From: Russula earlei | Lineage: Eukaryota > Basidiomycota > Agaricomycetes > Russulales > Russulaceae | Length of the DNA: 64,000 nucleotides | Assembly (NCBI GenBank): GCA_025769875.1 | Contig: JAGFNK010000203.1 | Location: 21,001 to 85,000 of the forward strand | Direction of reading: 5' to 3' | Part shown: positions 35,102-45,984 of the stretch, one piece after another | Numbering within the stretch: position 1 is the stretch's first letter | Layout of the letters: each line of letters starts with the position of its first letter | Notes under the pieces: generated by a model | Database searches by the model: none | What the model was told of the DNA's origin: nothing | Seen by the model: the letters and a program-made list of their open reading frames with translations, nothing else | Made by a program: the position numbers and the translations under genes

Positions 35102-36315
35102 TCAACCGGTTCCAGTACCCAGTCGTGCCGCGGCGCCAGCAGCGCCGACGCTCGACGCACCGCCTTTCATCAAGGCCCCGGCAAACAAATCTCGACAGGT
35201 CCGTAGGCGCTCCCTTCGAACGACGAACCAAGATCCAGCATCGCTGGGTATTGCTAAGGGAACACCGAGGAGGCATGCCTCTGACGCTAGGCGGACACTC
35301 TTTGCTATCGATTCTAGTTCCTCCTCTGAGTCCAGATCAGCGAGATTCTCGGTTCCGTGTTCATCATCTACCCTCGCGTTACTGCCTGAGGGATGCGCTC
35401 CGGCACCTCCAGCAGCCACCGCAGCATTCTCCACCTTCTTTTTCTTTTTGGTGGAGGATTTGAGTTGTTCGAGTTGTGCCTCTGCTCCCGGCTTGCTGAG
35501 GTCGATTCCTTTCCTCTTTGCAAGTTCCTCTAACTTCGCGTTGCTTGCGTTCACGTTTTTCGCGCTCCTTTTTTTCTTTGCGTTCCTTCTTACTCTCGCG
35601 CTTGACCGGCTCAACCCAATTTGGGTTATGTGCGCGGTTCCACTCGAGTAGTAACACATCATAATCCTTGGAGCGGCCTTGAACGGCGCGTTTCGCGCCC
35701 ATGGAATGAGACTTGCAAGTGAGCGAGCGGGAGCAGGGTAAGCCCTTGTCATTGATGACGCCGCAGTGCCTATCGGGGTTGAAGGGACCTTTGAAACGGC
35801 CCTTGGTGACCTTGGTAGCGGCCTTCGCTTTCTTAGACTTGGGTGCGCTGGGGTCATTGGGATCAAAATCCTCCCCTTTGCGCTTCTTGCCCTTTGCTTG
35901 AGTGGTCAAATCAATTGCAGGACGAAAAAGGGTTTGAAGGCATGAAAACTCACCATCATCGGCCTTTCCTTTAGGGCCATTCTTCTCGAAGTCGTATTTC
36001 TTACAGTTGTCTGAGAATTTATGGTTCATGAACACCCTCGAAACACTAGGGAGACAACCCCGTACCTGCGTGTTCTGCGACAACGCTACGCAGGATGGGC
36101 TTTGCACAGTCCTTGCACTGAACGATGCCGATCTCAGACGTGCTCCTGAGGGGGTCGGCACCGAATATCTTCATGTCGCGTGCGGATAGCCATGAGGTGG
36201 GTGGAGGTAATGGGGATAAAGAGGTCGAAGGGGGGGAAGGAGGAGTAGAAGATAAGATGTCGAAAGAGAAAGGGGCAGGGGAGGGAGAATGTCTAATTCT
36301 AAGCTTGATGGTCAT
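35102..36315 (-). CDS. SGF73: SAGA complex subunit SGF73 (ataxin-7-like), with an apparent frameshift
   Basis: SGF73 anchors the H2B deubiquitinase module to SAGA. Start [15 protein letters not shown] at 36315; exons 36066-36315, 35954-36010 and from 35896 leftward. The first exon contains [10 protein letters not shown] (zinc-binding start) and the second [16 protein letters not shown]. The third holds the SCA7 domain, with [17 protein letters not shown] and [19 protein letters not shown], then [16 protein letters not shown]. After the basic run [20 protein letters not shown] the family-like sequence continues one frame over ([20 protein letters not shown]), on to [21 protein letters not shown] and the stop near 35102. 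No intron keeps phase across the shift at about 35530-35580, which includes a 7-T run on the plus strand. Either a sequencing indel or a real mutation is implied. Confidence 0.85.
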
Positions 36316-36400
36316 CGTTGGAGCGCAGTTGGATGTGACGGGTGACAAGTGACTTGCTGCGTTATTTACGTTCATTATTAGCCGCCCTTCTTCTCCCTTC
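36316..36400. promoter_or_regulatory. 85-bp divergent promoter between SGF73 and CDK7/KIN28
   Basis: The start codons of two divergently transcribed RNA polymerase II regulators are separated by 85 bp, so both promoters must overlap. I see no classical TATA box. An alternative SGF73 start upstream in frame (36375) would make the spacing even smaller. Confidence 0.6.
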
Positions 36401-38127
36401 ATGGATGCGGTGGAGAAGGCCAATGCGGAACGACAGAAAAGATGGTACGTCTAACTTCTCCCCCTCAGGCTCTGCCTCCCGCACTGCCGTCCTCCCCCCA
36501 TCTCGGCTGTAACAAGAACAGCGCTTAATGGAACGCGCGTAAATTAAAGGGTGAAAGACCAGAAGGTTGGAGAGGGAACATATGCTGTCGTCTATCGCGG
36601 TTGGTCCCATCCCCTTTGGTTGGTTGATGCGCTGACACCCACAACTCTTCGTCTCTCAAGGTCGAGAGCTCACGACAGGTCGCAAGATCGCCATCAAAAA
36701 AATCAAAGTAGGCCAGTTCAAGGATGGCCTTGACATGTCTGCCGTGCGGGAGGTTAAATACCTCCGTGAACTACACCACCCCAACGTCATCGAGGTATGT
36801 GCACTCACTATGGCCGCCGCTTCACGCACTCAACGTCTTGTCTTGTCTTGTCTTGTCCTTCTACTCAAGCTCTTGGACGTGTTCTCCTCCAAGACGAACC
36901 TGAACCTCGTCCTCGAGTTCCTCGACACAGACCTCGAGATGATCATCAAGGACCGTTCCCTCGTCTTTCTCCCAGCCGACATCAAGAGCTGGATGGCCAT
37001 GACGTTCCGTGGTCTAGAGTTCTGTCATCGAAATTTCGTCCTACATCGAGTGCGTCGCGTCTCCTTCCCCGTCTTTCGGCGTCTGCATATCGCAAGAACA
37101 GGACTTGAAGCCGAACAATTTACTCATAGCCTCGGACGGTCAGCTGAAGCTCGCTGACTTTGGCTTGGCTCGTGACGTGGCGGACCCAGGATACAAGATG
37201 ACATGTCAAGTGATCACTCGGTATGCTGTCTTGTTACTTTCCGCACCATCTCCCTTCCCTCATGTTCTCCCTTCGTTCCCGGCTTTACATTTCCCATGCG
37301 TGCCTGACGTCCGCGTCGCAGGTGGTATCGACCACCGGAGTTGCTCTTTGGTTGCCGCTATTACAGCTCTGCCGTTGACATATGGTCTGTCGGTTGCATC
37401 TTTGCCGAGTTGATGCTTCGCACACCATACCTCCCTGGTGAAAGCGACATGGATCAACTCAAAACTATTTTCCGTGCCCTTGGAACGCCGACCGAAGAGG
37501 AATGGCCGGTACGTCGCGTTTACATTTCTTCCAAGCCGTCATAATATAAGGGACTTTGTTGACATTTCATTTTATGATCATCACTATTGCTTTGCTTTCT
37601 AAACGTCATGACTCCACAGGGTCATTCCAAATTGCCGGACTACGTTTCCGTCGGACAGTTCCCAAGGACGCCCCTACGTGACCTTTTCACCGCAGCAAGC
37701 GCAGACACTCTGAACCTACTCAGCAAATGCATAATCTATGAACCAAGGAGGCGAATTAGCGCCAGAGAGGTGGGTAGCGTCCCCCTTCCTGTTCAACTTT
37801 GCTCCCCACCTGTTCCTCTCGAACTTCCGCGCCGATTCACTTACTGGTGACCAATATATCTGCTAACCTCTCGCCCTCCTCGTGCAGGCTCTCAATCACT
37901 CTTATTTCTTCGCACTCCCGTATCCGACGCACCCCTCCAAGCTCCCCAAAACCGCCGCACAGACCGCCGCTTCTTCACGGCCTCTTGACGAAGTCGACGG
38001 AAACGTCGACCTTTCTGGCTCGGGCCCGGGCGTCAAGGCGGCCCCACCGAAAAAGCTCAAGCGCAAGCTGAGCGGGCACGACTTGTCGCGCAATATCGCC
38101 CGCAAGCTCGATTTCACCGCCACCTAG
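36401..38127 (+). CDS. KIN28: cyclin-dependent kinase CDK7/KIN28 (TFIIH kinase), 8 exons
   Basis: The TFIIH kinase that phosphorylates Ser5 of the RNA polymerase II C-terminal domain. Exons 36401-36444, 36550-36599, 36661-36794, 36870-37049, 37102-37220, 37322-37508, 37620-37769 and 37888-38127 encode 367 residues. Landmarks: [12 protein letters not shown] (glycine loop), [14 protein letters not shown] (catalytic Lys), the [18 protein letters not shown] segment, [13 protein letters not shown] (catalytic loop), [10 protein letters not shown], then the activation loop to [13 protein letters not shown]. The T-loop and NFL-type features are those of CDK7, and [16 protein letters not shown] replaces PSTAIRE as expected. 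The C-terminal tail is basic ([19 protein letters not shown]). The intron at 36795-36869 contains a short TCTTG tandem repeat. Confidence 0.95.
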
Positions 38128-38449
38128 ACCTACGGTTCGAGTTCGAGCTTGCATCTGCGAGGGGATGTCGATTATGCGAAAGCGCGAGCGCGCGCATGTG
38201 AGGCGGTTCCATTTCGACGTCCGCTACCACTGTAGTACAGAACGCCCTGGGACACGATGCCAATGCAAAATGTAGACTATGCAGCTTACGAGTATAATGT
38301 GTACGTGCAATGCAACTATCATGGGGAGAGCAAAAAAGCAGTCACCGAAACGACGAAGAAAGAAAAAGAAAAGTGGCGGGAAACGGCCCAATTGGATAAC
38401 ATACGATAATCAAATGTGTCACGGCCAAAGAAAAAAAGACACTGTCGCC
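38128..38449. other. convergent intergenic region
   Basis: About 320 bp between the CDK7 stop and the stop of the minus-strand zinc-finger gene. It should hold both polyadenylation regions; nothing else was seen. Confidence 0.5.
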
Positions 38450-41430
38450 CTATGCTCTCGGCTCTTCGCAAGAGACGCATTTTGTCTTGGTTGCATCGTT
38501 GTCGATCATGCAGACTTTGCAAGTCCATGTTCCTGGGGCTTTCGTCGGCACGTTGAGCCCTGCAGCTGCCCAATTAAATACACCCGAGGGTACCACTGGC
38601 TTGGGAAGTTCGGCCGCTGCTTTCGGGGCAGGGGCTGAATCGGGTCGTGGTTCCTCGCAAGAAACGCATTTGATCTTGGTGGCATCGTTATCCACCATGC
38701 AGACGTTGCACGTCCACGTTCCCGGGTCCTTCGTTGGCACCTTGAGCCCTGCGGCTGCCCAGTTGAAGCCACCTGTGGGAGCCGCCGGCTTCGGGTGTTC
38801 GGATGCAGCCGCAGGCATGACGGTACTACCCTTTATCACCGAATCGGGGCGCGGCTCCTCGCACGCAACACATTTAGCCTCGGTGGCATCGTTATTGACC
38901 ATGCAAACGCCGCACGTCCATGAGCCGGTGGCTTTCACAGGAGGTCTCATCCCTGCTGCCTCCCAGTTGAAGCCAACAGAAGCGAGCTTTGCTCCAAAGG
39001 TGAATGTGAATGTAGGGAGAGAGCATGAGTCCGCGGTCAAAGCCGCTTGACGTTCCTTGGCATGCTTCAAAGAGGATCGAAGGCCACTGGGCACGTTGAA
39101 AGAAAATAATGGAAGGGAGGCAGGGTCAAGAAGAAGCGCCGTTTGCTTTGGGTCGCTGGGGGCCAATTTCGCTAAATGCAGTTGGGCACTTGAGCCAGCT
39201 TCATGAAGGGAAGTGGGAACAGCCATACTTGGTGCGGAAAGTGTTGGCCGGCTTGGAATAGCGGATGGTTTTGGTTCGGATTTGGAAGTGAAAGGTACAG
39301 GGGGCTGATCCGGTGCACGTGCAGGGGTATCAAATGCAGGCTTAGCAGACGGTGGGGAATCGGAATCAGTTTCAGCGGCGAATCCAAAGCGAAGCTTCGA
39401 TGGCTCCTTTGGAGCGGAAGATTTAAGGGGGAACGGAGGTTTCGTTGCCGCATTAAAGAAGTTGCCATTCGTTGCGTGCATTGTTTTCTTGGCGCTAGGC
39501 TGGGACTCGGGAGCATCAGGTACGTCGCCTGGGGTGTTTGTTGGGGATGTAGGTGAGTGCATATCCACATCTGGAGTCTTCTCGTCTTCTGCCTTTTTCT
39601 GTCTTTTGGAGGAGGGTGCGCCGTCCCCTGTTGGTTCCTCGTTGCCTTGCTCGTCGGTGACAGCATGAATGCCATTTAGACGAGGAGGCGAAGGTGATTT
39701 GAGCCGGGCACTGCGGCGAGGTGGTTCGAGGCGCGAAGGGCCGTTTGTTTTTACCGCCGGGGCTTTTCCAATGTTTTGAGGTGGGCGAGAGCGCTTGCTC
39801 CCCTATAAAAAGAATGTAAAAATGGGGATACATCAGGGATGCACGTGTAAAACTGACCGGTTGGTATCGTTGCCTCAATGATTGTCTGAGGAGTCAGGTC
39901 AACTTCCTTCTTTTCCAGTTCCTTTGGCCGCGCTTCGGCGGCTTTCCGCCTTTTGCCAGGCTTCTTTTGCAACGAAGGCTTCACTGGGCTAGCAGTCTGA
40001 TATGGGTTCGAGAGGTCGGGCTTCTTGGGCGGGGTCACTTCTTTAATTAGCTCCGCCATGAAGTTTGCCGCACGCGTGGGTTGGATGGGCTTCGAGGAGG
40101 GTGAGGAATGGGGGGGTGATGACGAGTCTCCCGTGCCCCAAGTGTTGCGCAGGGGAGAGGGCACTGTGGGTGTAGTAGGTTTCGGCGGTGCCGAGAGGCG
40201 GAGTCGAGGGGTGGCAGGGACGGTGGTAGACTTATTGGGGCTCGAGTCCGTCATGGAGGTGGAAGAAAACGAGGAGCTACTCGAAGAGGACAAGACTGAA
40301 GACTCGGCGCTAGATTCCTCACGTGGCGGGGCTGAGGGCAAGGACTCGCCGATACCATGAGGTGCGGGAGATTCAGTGATAGTGTCTATACGTCGCCGCT
40401 TCGTATCGGTTTTGCCAGGTGACGACTCCGGTACAGAAAGCTTGAATTTCGAGGGTGTTGGTCGTGGCGGTCCGAACGCGGGGCTCTGATGCCGGTTGCG
40501 AGGGCGGGCGCTGCCCGCGCCCTGCCATCTGTAGACGCCATTAGGATTCCTTGTGAGGGTTCGACGGGGAGTCTGTTGTGAAGAAGTAGGAGAGCCAAGA
40601 CTGAAAGCCGGAGTAGCGCAACGGCTTGGCGTGGGACTAGTGGAAAACCGGAACGGTTGGGAATCGTCGTCTATAAAAGCTCATCTCAATTGAAATGAAT
40701 CGATCGAGACCGACGGGATAGCAGCGACAGACCTTGCACGCTATCTTTAAGAAGGGACACTAGACCAACATATTCGACATGGTGCAACGGTTGGTCAGCA
40801 CGATCACGTAGGTATTGTTTAACCGCCTCAAGCTTCTCGGCCGGCGACTGTGATGACATATCTAACTGGGGTGAGGCCGAGACAGCAGACTCCTTGAAGG
40901 GGGTGGATACTGGTCCATCTGACTCTGCGACGTGCGCCGACGTTGTCAATGCCGACGCGACGTTCTTAGACTGTCGCGTCGGTGTAAACAGGGAGAGCGG
41001 TTCTTCCTGCTGTTTCTGCCGCCGGTGTTGTTCTGCTTCCATCTAAAACAGGATGAAAAGAGCACATCGGATTTGAGTAAATCAGGTGGGAGATGAAAGT
41101 ACGGTACGACGCACCGCATGACCGCGTTGTGACAGGATCTCAGCAGGGCGCGATGCCCCGAATTCAGAACCATCGGTCGTCTCTTTCTCGTCGTAAACCA
41201 CGCCATCGTCTGACAAATTCTCCTCCGGTTCCTCTGATGATCCCCTGCGGCGCAATGGATTCAAGAAGCTGAGAAAGCCAGATAACGACCAGGACTATAA
41301 GGCGCAGATGTGAGCAACCCGCGGTAACAAACGATTTTGGTGAAGACAAACCGATTTCTTAGGTTGTGCATTGGAACGGCTATATGGAGACGAATGTTGG
41401 TCCTCTTGGTGCTCGACGATCCCCACGCCT
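38450..41430 (-). CDS. RanBP2-type zinc-finger nucleoporin-like protein
   Basis: Likely a nuclear pore or Ran-binding protein (Nup153-like). The C-terminal part has three near-identical units, each FNWAAAGL.VPTK followed by a zinc finger W-T-C-x2-C-x10-C-x2-C (SWTCGVCMVNNDATEAKC, TWTCNVCMVDNDATKIKC, TWTCKVCMIDNDATKTKC). The fold binds RanGDP or RNA in known relatives. The N-terminal two thirds is low-complexity, Ser/Pro-rich, with short linear blocks such as SGFLSFLNPLRRRGSSEEPE near 41260 and MAELIKEVTPPKKPDLSNPY near 40060. FxF-like spacing (for example FSFNVPSG) also fits a nucleoporin. Several introns of normal size divide it. The first exon (about 41370-41430) is uncertain, because no in-frame ATG joins cleanly to the conserved start. 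It is divergent from the complex I gene. Confidence 0.75.
38455..39000. repeat. three tandem zinc-finger-coding units
   Basis: Three units of roughly 190-200 bp encode the FNWAAAGL linker plus a RanBP2 finger. The first two downstream units are more alike than the third (GFNWEAAGMRPP), suggesting recent internal duplication. Confidence 0.7.
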
Positions 41431-41616
41431 GATGGCGCTCATTCTTTCAGGACGGATGTGGGAGGAGGGAGAGAGAAAAACAGGTTGGGTGGGAGGACGC
41501 AATACAACCCGCCACGCGTGTGGGCCAAGGCTGAGTCCGGACTTTTCCGGGCCTATCTTTTCCCACGTGCGAGCCACTGCGACCGCGACATAAACCACAC
41601 CACCACAACAACGACG

Positions 41617-42392
41617 ATGCCGGACAATGTGGTCGACTCGCCTTATCCTCTCTTAGATGCTGACCCTCACTTCTCTCGCGTCGTCCGATACATGAGGCCA
41701 TCCGACTACGCCGTCTGGGCAGGTGCAACCGCCGCGTTCCCCTCGGCCCTTTACTTCTGGGGTAAATTCGTTCAGTAAACTCTTGCACCCGTCGGCATCA
41801 TACTCACGAGAAGGAATGTAAAGAGATGGCCGATCCCACAAAGTCGAGATTGCGGCCCGCTTTGCGCCTCGGGGGCGTGTTCGGCTTCCTCGGTGGCTTC
41901 CTCCTGGCCTACCAGCGATCGAGTTGTGAGTCCGTGCCTGTGTATTTCGCAGGAGATCGCCCCCACTAAAACGTTCCATGTCCCCATCGCTATCTCAGTC
42001 CGCTTCTGGGGCTGGTCGGAGAATAAGCGCGAGGAGGAACGGGATTTCGCCGAGCTAAGCCAACTCGCGCGGGAAGGCAAACCGCTCTACGGCGAGTCTC
42101 CTCAACCACAGTGGGTCCAAAATGCCGCGTTCAGCAATTCGGCCTTCTCGCAACTCAAGTTCAGTGCGTACTAAACCCCGTTCATTGATCCCACTCGCGA
42201 CGCGAACGCTCACTTTCCCTGTTCATTGTTTCGAAGGTGTCTTCCCGATGTGTGTTTTTGCTCCCTCCGATCCCCAGTTATTCTTGCTTCCCACCAACTC
42301 ACCCCTATGTCAGGTTCAACTTTGTCAATCACCCGCACCACGGTACCGATCCGGCCAAGTACGGCGTCAAACCTGCAGAGACGATCGAGTAG
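41617..42392 (+). CDS. NADH:ubiquinone oxidoreductase 21 kDa subunit (complex I accessory), 5 exons
   Basis: A fungal accessory subunit of mitochondrial complex I. Exons 41617-41761, 41824-41925, 41999-42163, 42237-42249 and 42314-42392 give 167 residues. The N-terminal domain reads SPYPLLDADPHFSRVVRYMR, followed by a hydrophobic segment GGVFGFLGGFLLAYQ. The C-terminal domain has RFWGWSENKREEERDF, PQWVQNAAFSNSAFSQ and FPMFNFVNHPHHGTDPAKY. The fourth exon is only 13 nt (42237-42249) but is required: it alone restores frame and supplies the conserved VFPM. There is no cleavable presequence, as usual for this subunit. Confidence 0.9.
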
Positions 42393-43941
42393 CAGCGAGT
42401 GGGAAAGCATACATGGACGGCACACTCCCCCTTTTATCGAATTTCATTCGTTTGTCTGTCCCTACGAAAAGGATTTCTAAGTCATCTGCAATGCGTGCGT
42501 TTGCGCTTCGAGATTGCGATTGACGCTTGCTCCATCCAAGGAACAAGCCCACCATGATGCCCAGAGCTGCAAGGCACCGTAGCCAGTCTCTATCTTCTTT
42601 CTGCAGGTGGCGATACAGTCCATTCTTCTCACGCACGACTGGCAGTGATTATCTGATGCTCCTGGATCGTCGGAGATGCTTCAAAGATTGCTCAATTCAA
42701 TTGTGCTCCTGCTGATCACAGTGCGATCGTCTTCGAGCAGTCAAACTCTCTGCCTCATGTCTACCCACCTAAGGGTAACATACACGCCCACACACTGCCC
42801 TGGTAGATCGCACAACGACACTGGGCGCTCACGCGAGGCACGATAGTTTTCCAGAAATGTTTGTGCGTACGGATCCTGCGAGCATGAGGCCCCATTTACC
42901 AACCGAGAATTCTTGAATCTTGAGGCCCCATTTGGCATGAAACTTTGAAGCTATATTCAAGAATTCTTGGTTGGTAAAAGGCACCTGAGTCATTCGGCCC
43001 CTCCCCTCCAATGCGCTGTTAATGAGGCGGGCTCCATCCCATCCTATCCGAGTATGTTTCGCAGTTGCAGCACGGGTTAAGCCTGGACTCGCCTGGCCCC
43101 TCACCCTTTCTCTACCTTTTTGCGGTGTAGGACCACCGACTAAGGGCACGCACGTAAGAGATTGCGCCACCGCAATTGCTATGGGGCCTCGTTGTTGCAA
43201 GCCATTCTTCCTCCGCCAGATTGGATTGACTGACTCATATGGTGCCGTTGTATGGCATTCGATCATGCAGGGAGCAGCGTGGGTGGGTCCCAGTGACTCC
43301 CGGCGGGCCTGTCTGCCGTAAAATCGGCGTAAAGAGATCCGACTTCGACCTCATGGCCAACTTAAGTCTTGAGCCACCCAACGTACATGACTGATGGGAT
43401 GGGAGATCAGCTGATTGCATATATGACGGATCTGACTAAACATGTGGCTCGGGCGTAAAAAGCCCAGCGTTGTTGGCCATCGGACATCAGACCACATGGC
43501 AGTTAGGGACAACACAGGAAAATAAAAAAAACAGAGATAACGGCCATCTCACTCCATTCCCGAACATGTCATGTCACGGAAATGTTCCATACGGCTTTTC
43601 CATGCCTGTCCGAAGTGTGGAGGACGTGCTTTTGTTTGTTTTCATTCTCCTCGCAGTATTTCTGATGGATCAGAGTGGCTCGAATTCGCCGTCACCGTCC
43701 CTCATTCATCAAACCGGATCTTGCCCTGTCAACTGTGCACACCTCTATGTGTAAGGTGGGAAAGGGGCGGCGCAACAAACTGTGCAAACAAAAACGATGC
43801 GTATTTGTGAAAAGCAATCAGGCTTGATAAAATAAATCTGATAAGGCATTGTAGGCCGCACATCAGTACAGGTAAATGAAGAGTCAATCATGCGGCGGGG
43901 AAGGAGCGCGTGAACGTGGGGGCGGGAAAGAACGGCCTTCT
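42393..43941. other. intergenic region with a foldback element
   Basis: No gene with family similarity was found in this 1.5-kb stretch. It contains the 82-bp inverted repeat at 42896-42977. A frame on the minus strand (42829-43266) runs through that repeat and is not considered real. Confidence 0.5.
42896..42977. repeat. 82-bp foldback with 23-bp arms
   Basis: Positions 42896-42918 and 42955-42977 are reverse complements with a single mismatch, separated by a 36-nt spacer. Each arm contains AGAATTCTTGAAT. A short direct repeat of AGGCCCCATTT overlaps the left arm and recurs in the spacer. It could be a tiny foldback transposon or a structured RNA element. Confidence 0.65.
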
Positions 43942-45817
43942 CTACGCCTTTGTCTTCCCTCGTTTCCGCCCCCGCCCGTCTATGTCGCCTTCGCGGGATT
44001 CTGGGAGGTCAGGCGCCGCCATCTCCTTCCCTTGTGCCGAAACATTCTGAATGAGCGTCTCCCACATGACGTCGTTGATCCCTTTGGCGCGCGCCAGCTG
44101 CGTCTTCAACCGCGCGACCTCTTCCTCCAGTTCTACCACGTATTCGGCTGGTTGAGCTGCGGGAGGCGCATCGTTCTCTGCTGCAGGTCTAGGCTGGGTG
44201 AATAGCTCCCAATCACAGAGAAGCTCATCGCGCGGGTACGCCGTAACGGACTCATGTGTCGTGCCCTGTGCCGTATCGTGACAGCGCTCGATGAGAATAT
44301 TTTTCTTTTCTTGGAGAAGATAAAACACACCTTCGGTGCGTGTTGCAACATCATCGTAACCTCATGCGCATCGCGGAGGCGTGCCTCGAGCATGCGCTGG
44401 AATGGCACTACCGAACGCACCGGAATCCCACCATCTTTATCCCCACCAAGGCGCACGTGGCCAACGAGATCTGGCGGCTTTAGTAACGTGGTGAGGTGAG
44501 TGACGGCAAGCCCAGGACCTGGGTGCGCATTGATGGTGCGGAGGAGTTGATGGGAGGGTACATCGTACACATGTACATTACCAACAGCAGTCCCCGCAAG
44601 TAACAGCGCTCCGGTGAGCGAAAGAGAAAGGGCGGTGATCGGTTCTCTAGATAAACTGAGTTTCAGTTGATGGGTAATCGCGAAGTGAAGGGGTTACGCA
44701 CCCAACAGATACGAGGCGTCGATTGTTTGCGTTCGGGTCATCTTCCGCGACAGATAATATATCGTTTACTCCTGCGACTCCAGCCGCTTCGGCTACGGGT
44801 CCACGAGTTTTATCGATCCGTGTGCGAAAAAGGTTCACTTGGTGAATGGAACCGTCTGCAGAGGCGGCAAAGAAAAGGCTCTCAGTAGCGTCCCACGCAA
44901 TGCAGGTGATGGCGTGAGGAAACTGATAGGTGGTTAAAAGTGACTTTGACGCGAGGTCCCATAACTGGATGGGGGCCCTATCAGTTGGGGTGTGACGATT
45001 CGAAAATGGCGCATACTTTCACAGAGTGGTCGGTCGAAGCCGTCAACACGCGGCAGGATGGGAACGAACCAAACCCACAAGCGATGTCAGTTATTGGGAG
45101 CGTGTGGTCGGGTAGATGTACGTATGCCTCGGGAATCTCGCTCCGGAGAGAGTCATCTAATAATCTACCAGAAAGGGAAATGAGAAACGTGGAGGGAGGG
45201 AGGAAATAAGGACACCGGCAGACCTAAAAACAGACCAGACGGTGATGCCTGAATCCTCGCTGCCTGATAGCAAAGCCTCTCCGTCTGGGGTAAAGCGAAG
45301 TACCGTGACCTGTCTGTAATGGGCTTCCCAAGAGTTGTACATAATCCCCGAGGCAATCTGGAATCAGAAATGAGTATGTGAGGACAATTTGCGAGAGAAG
45401 CAGGAAAACAGACCTCCCATATGTAGATCCTACCCTGGGCAGTGCCAGCTGCACAGAATTGACCCCGCCTGTCTACGGATAAGCAGGACAGACGCTCGGG
45501 GAGGACGACTTTTAGGAATACTTGATCCTTAAGACCGGAAAGGTAAGAAAGGTAGAAGGTGGAGGGCCGTAGACATGAAGAAACACTTTTTGGAAGCTGT
45601 AAACATGGAGAAGAGACTTGTCACGTTGTGCTGAAAGAATGAGACCACCCAGAGCGGCTCTAGTATTTATGAGGGCAGTGCAATTTTGTGCAGCAGTGGA
45701 TTGCTTGAAAGAAGCGAGAGATGTTCCGGTTACGATATCATGAAACAAGATGGAGCCAGGAGTGGTAGACTGTGAAGAGGGTGCAGATGCACTGACGACG
45801 ACCTGTTGGAGGGACAT
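43942..45817 (-). CDS. IPI3: IPI3-like WD40 protein of the Rix1 complex (pre-60S ribosome assembly)
   Basis: IPI3/WDR18 acts with Rix1 and IPI1 in ITS2 processing and nuclear remodelling of pre-60S particles. The start at 45817 gives MSLQQVVVSASAPSSQ. WD repeats are recognisable: CLSVDRRGQFCAAGTAQGR, YRQVTVLRFTPDGEALLSG then SEDSGITVW, DHTLPITDIACGFGSFPSC then RVLTASTDHSVK, and TCIAWDATESLFFAASADGS. PITALSLSLTGALLLAGTAV with NVHVYDVPSHQLLRTI follows. The C-terminus is a coiled coil (VVELEEEVARLKTQLARAKG) and a basic tail RGRKRGKTKA, as in IPI3. Several short introns separate these blocks and were not all placed. It is divergent from the J-domain gene, starts 167 bp apart. Confidence 0.88.
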
Positions 45818-45984
45818 GCGCATATATCTACCTACACGTGCTGGATAAATCTGGGTTGCGCCACAGGCGCCACAGGAGAGGCTATAAAGACCTCCAAACA
45901 CGTTGAGACGCATCGACCACCATTCCCATCCGTCCGGTCCCCTCGTGCTGTGCTCCTTGCTCTATCCTACATCCACTCACCGGC

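Noticed and set aside
36834..36857. TCTTG tandem repeat
   Set aside because: A short microsatellite inside a CDK7 intron; no further meaning apparent.
38487..39050. 187-residue plus-strand frame with internal repeats
   Set aside because: Antisense of the triple zinc-finger region of the minus-strand gene.
42829..43266. 145-residue frame on the minus strand
   Set aside because: It runs through the foldback repeat and has no homology.
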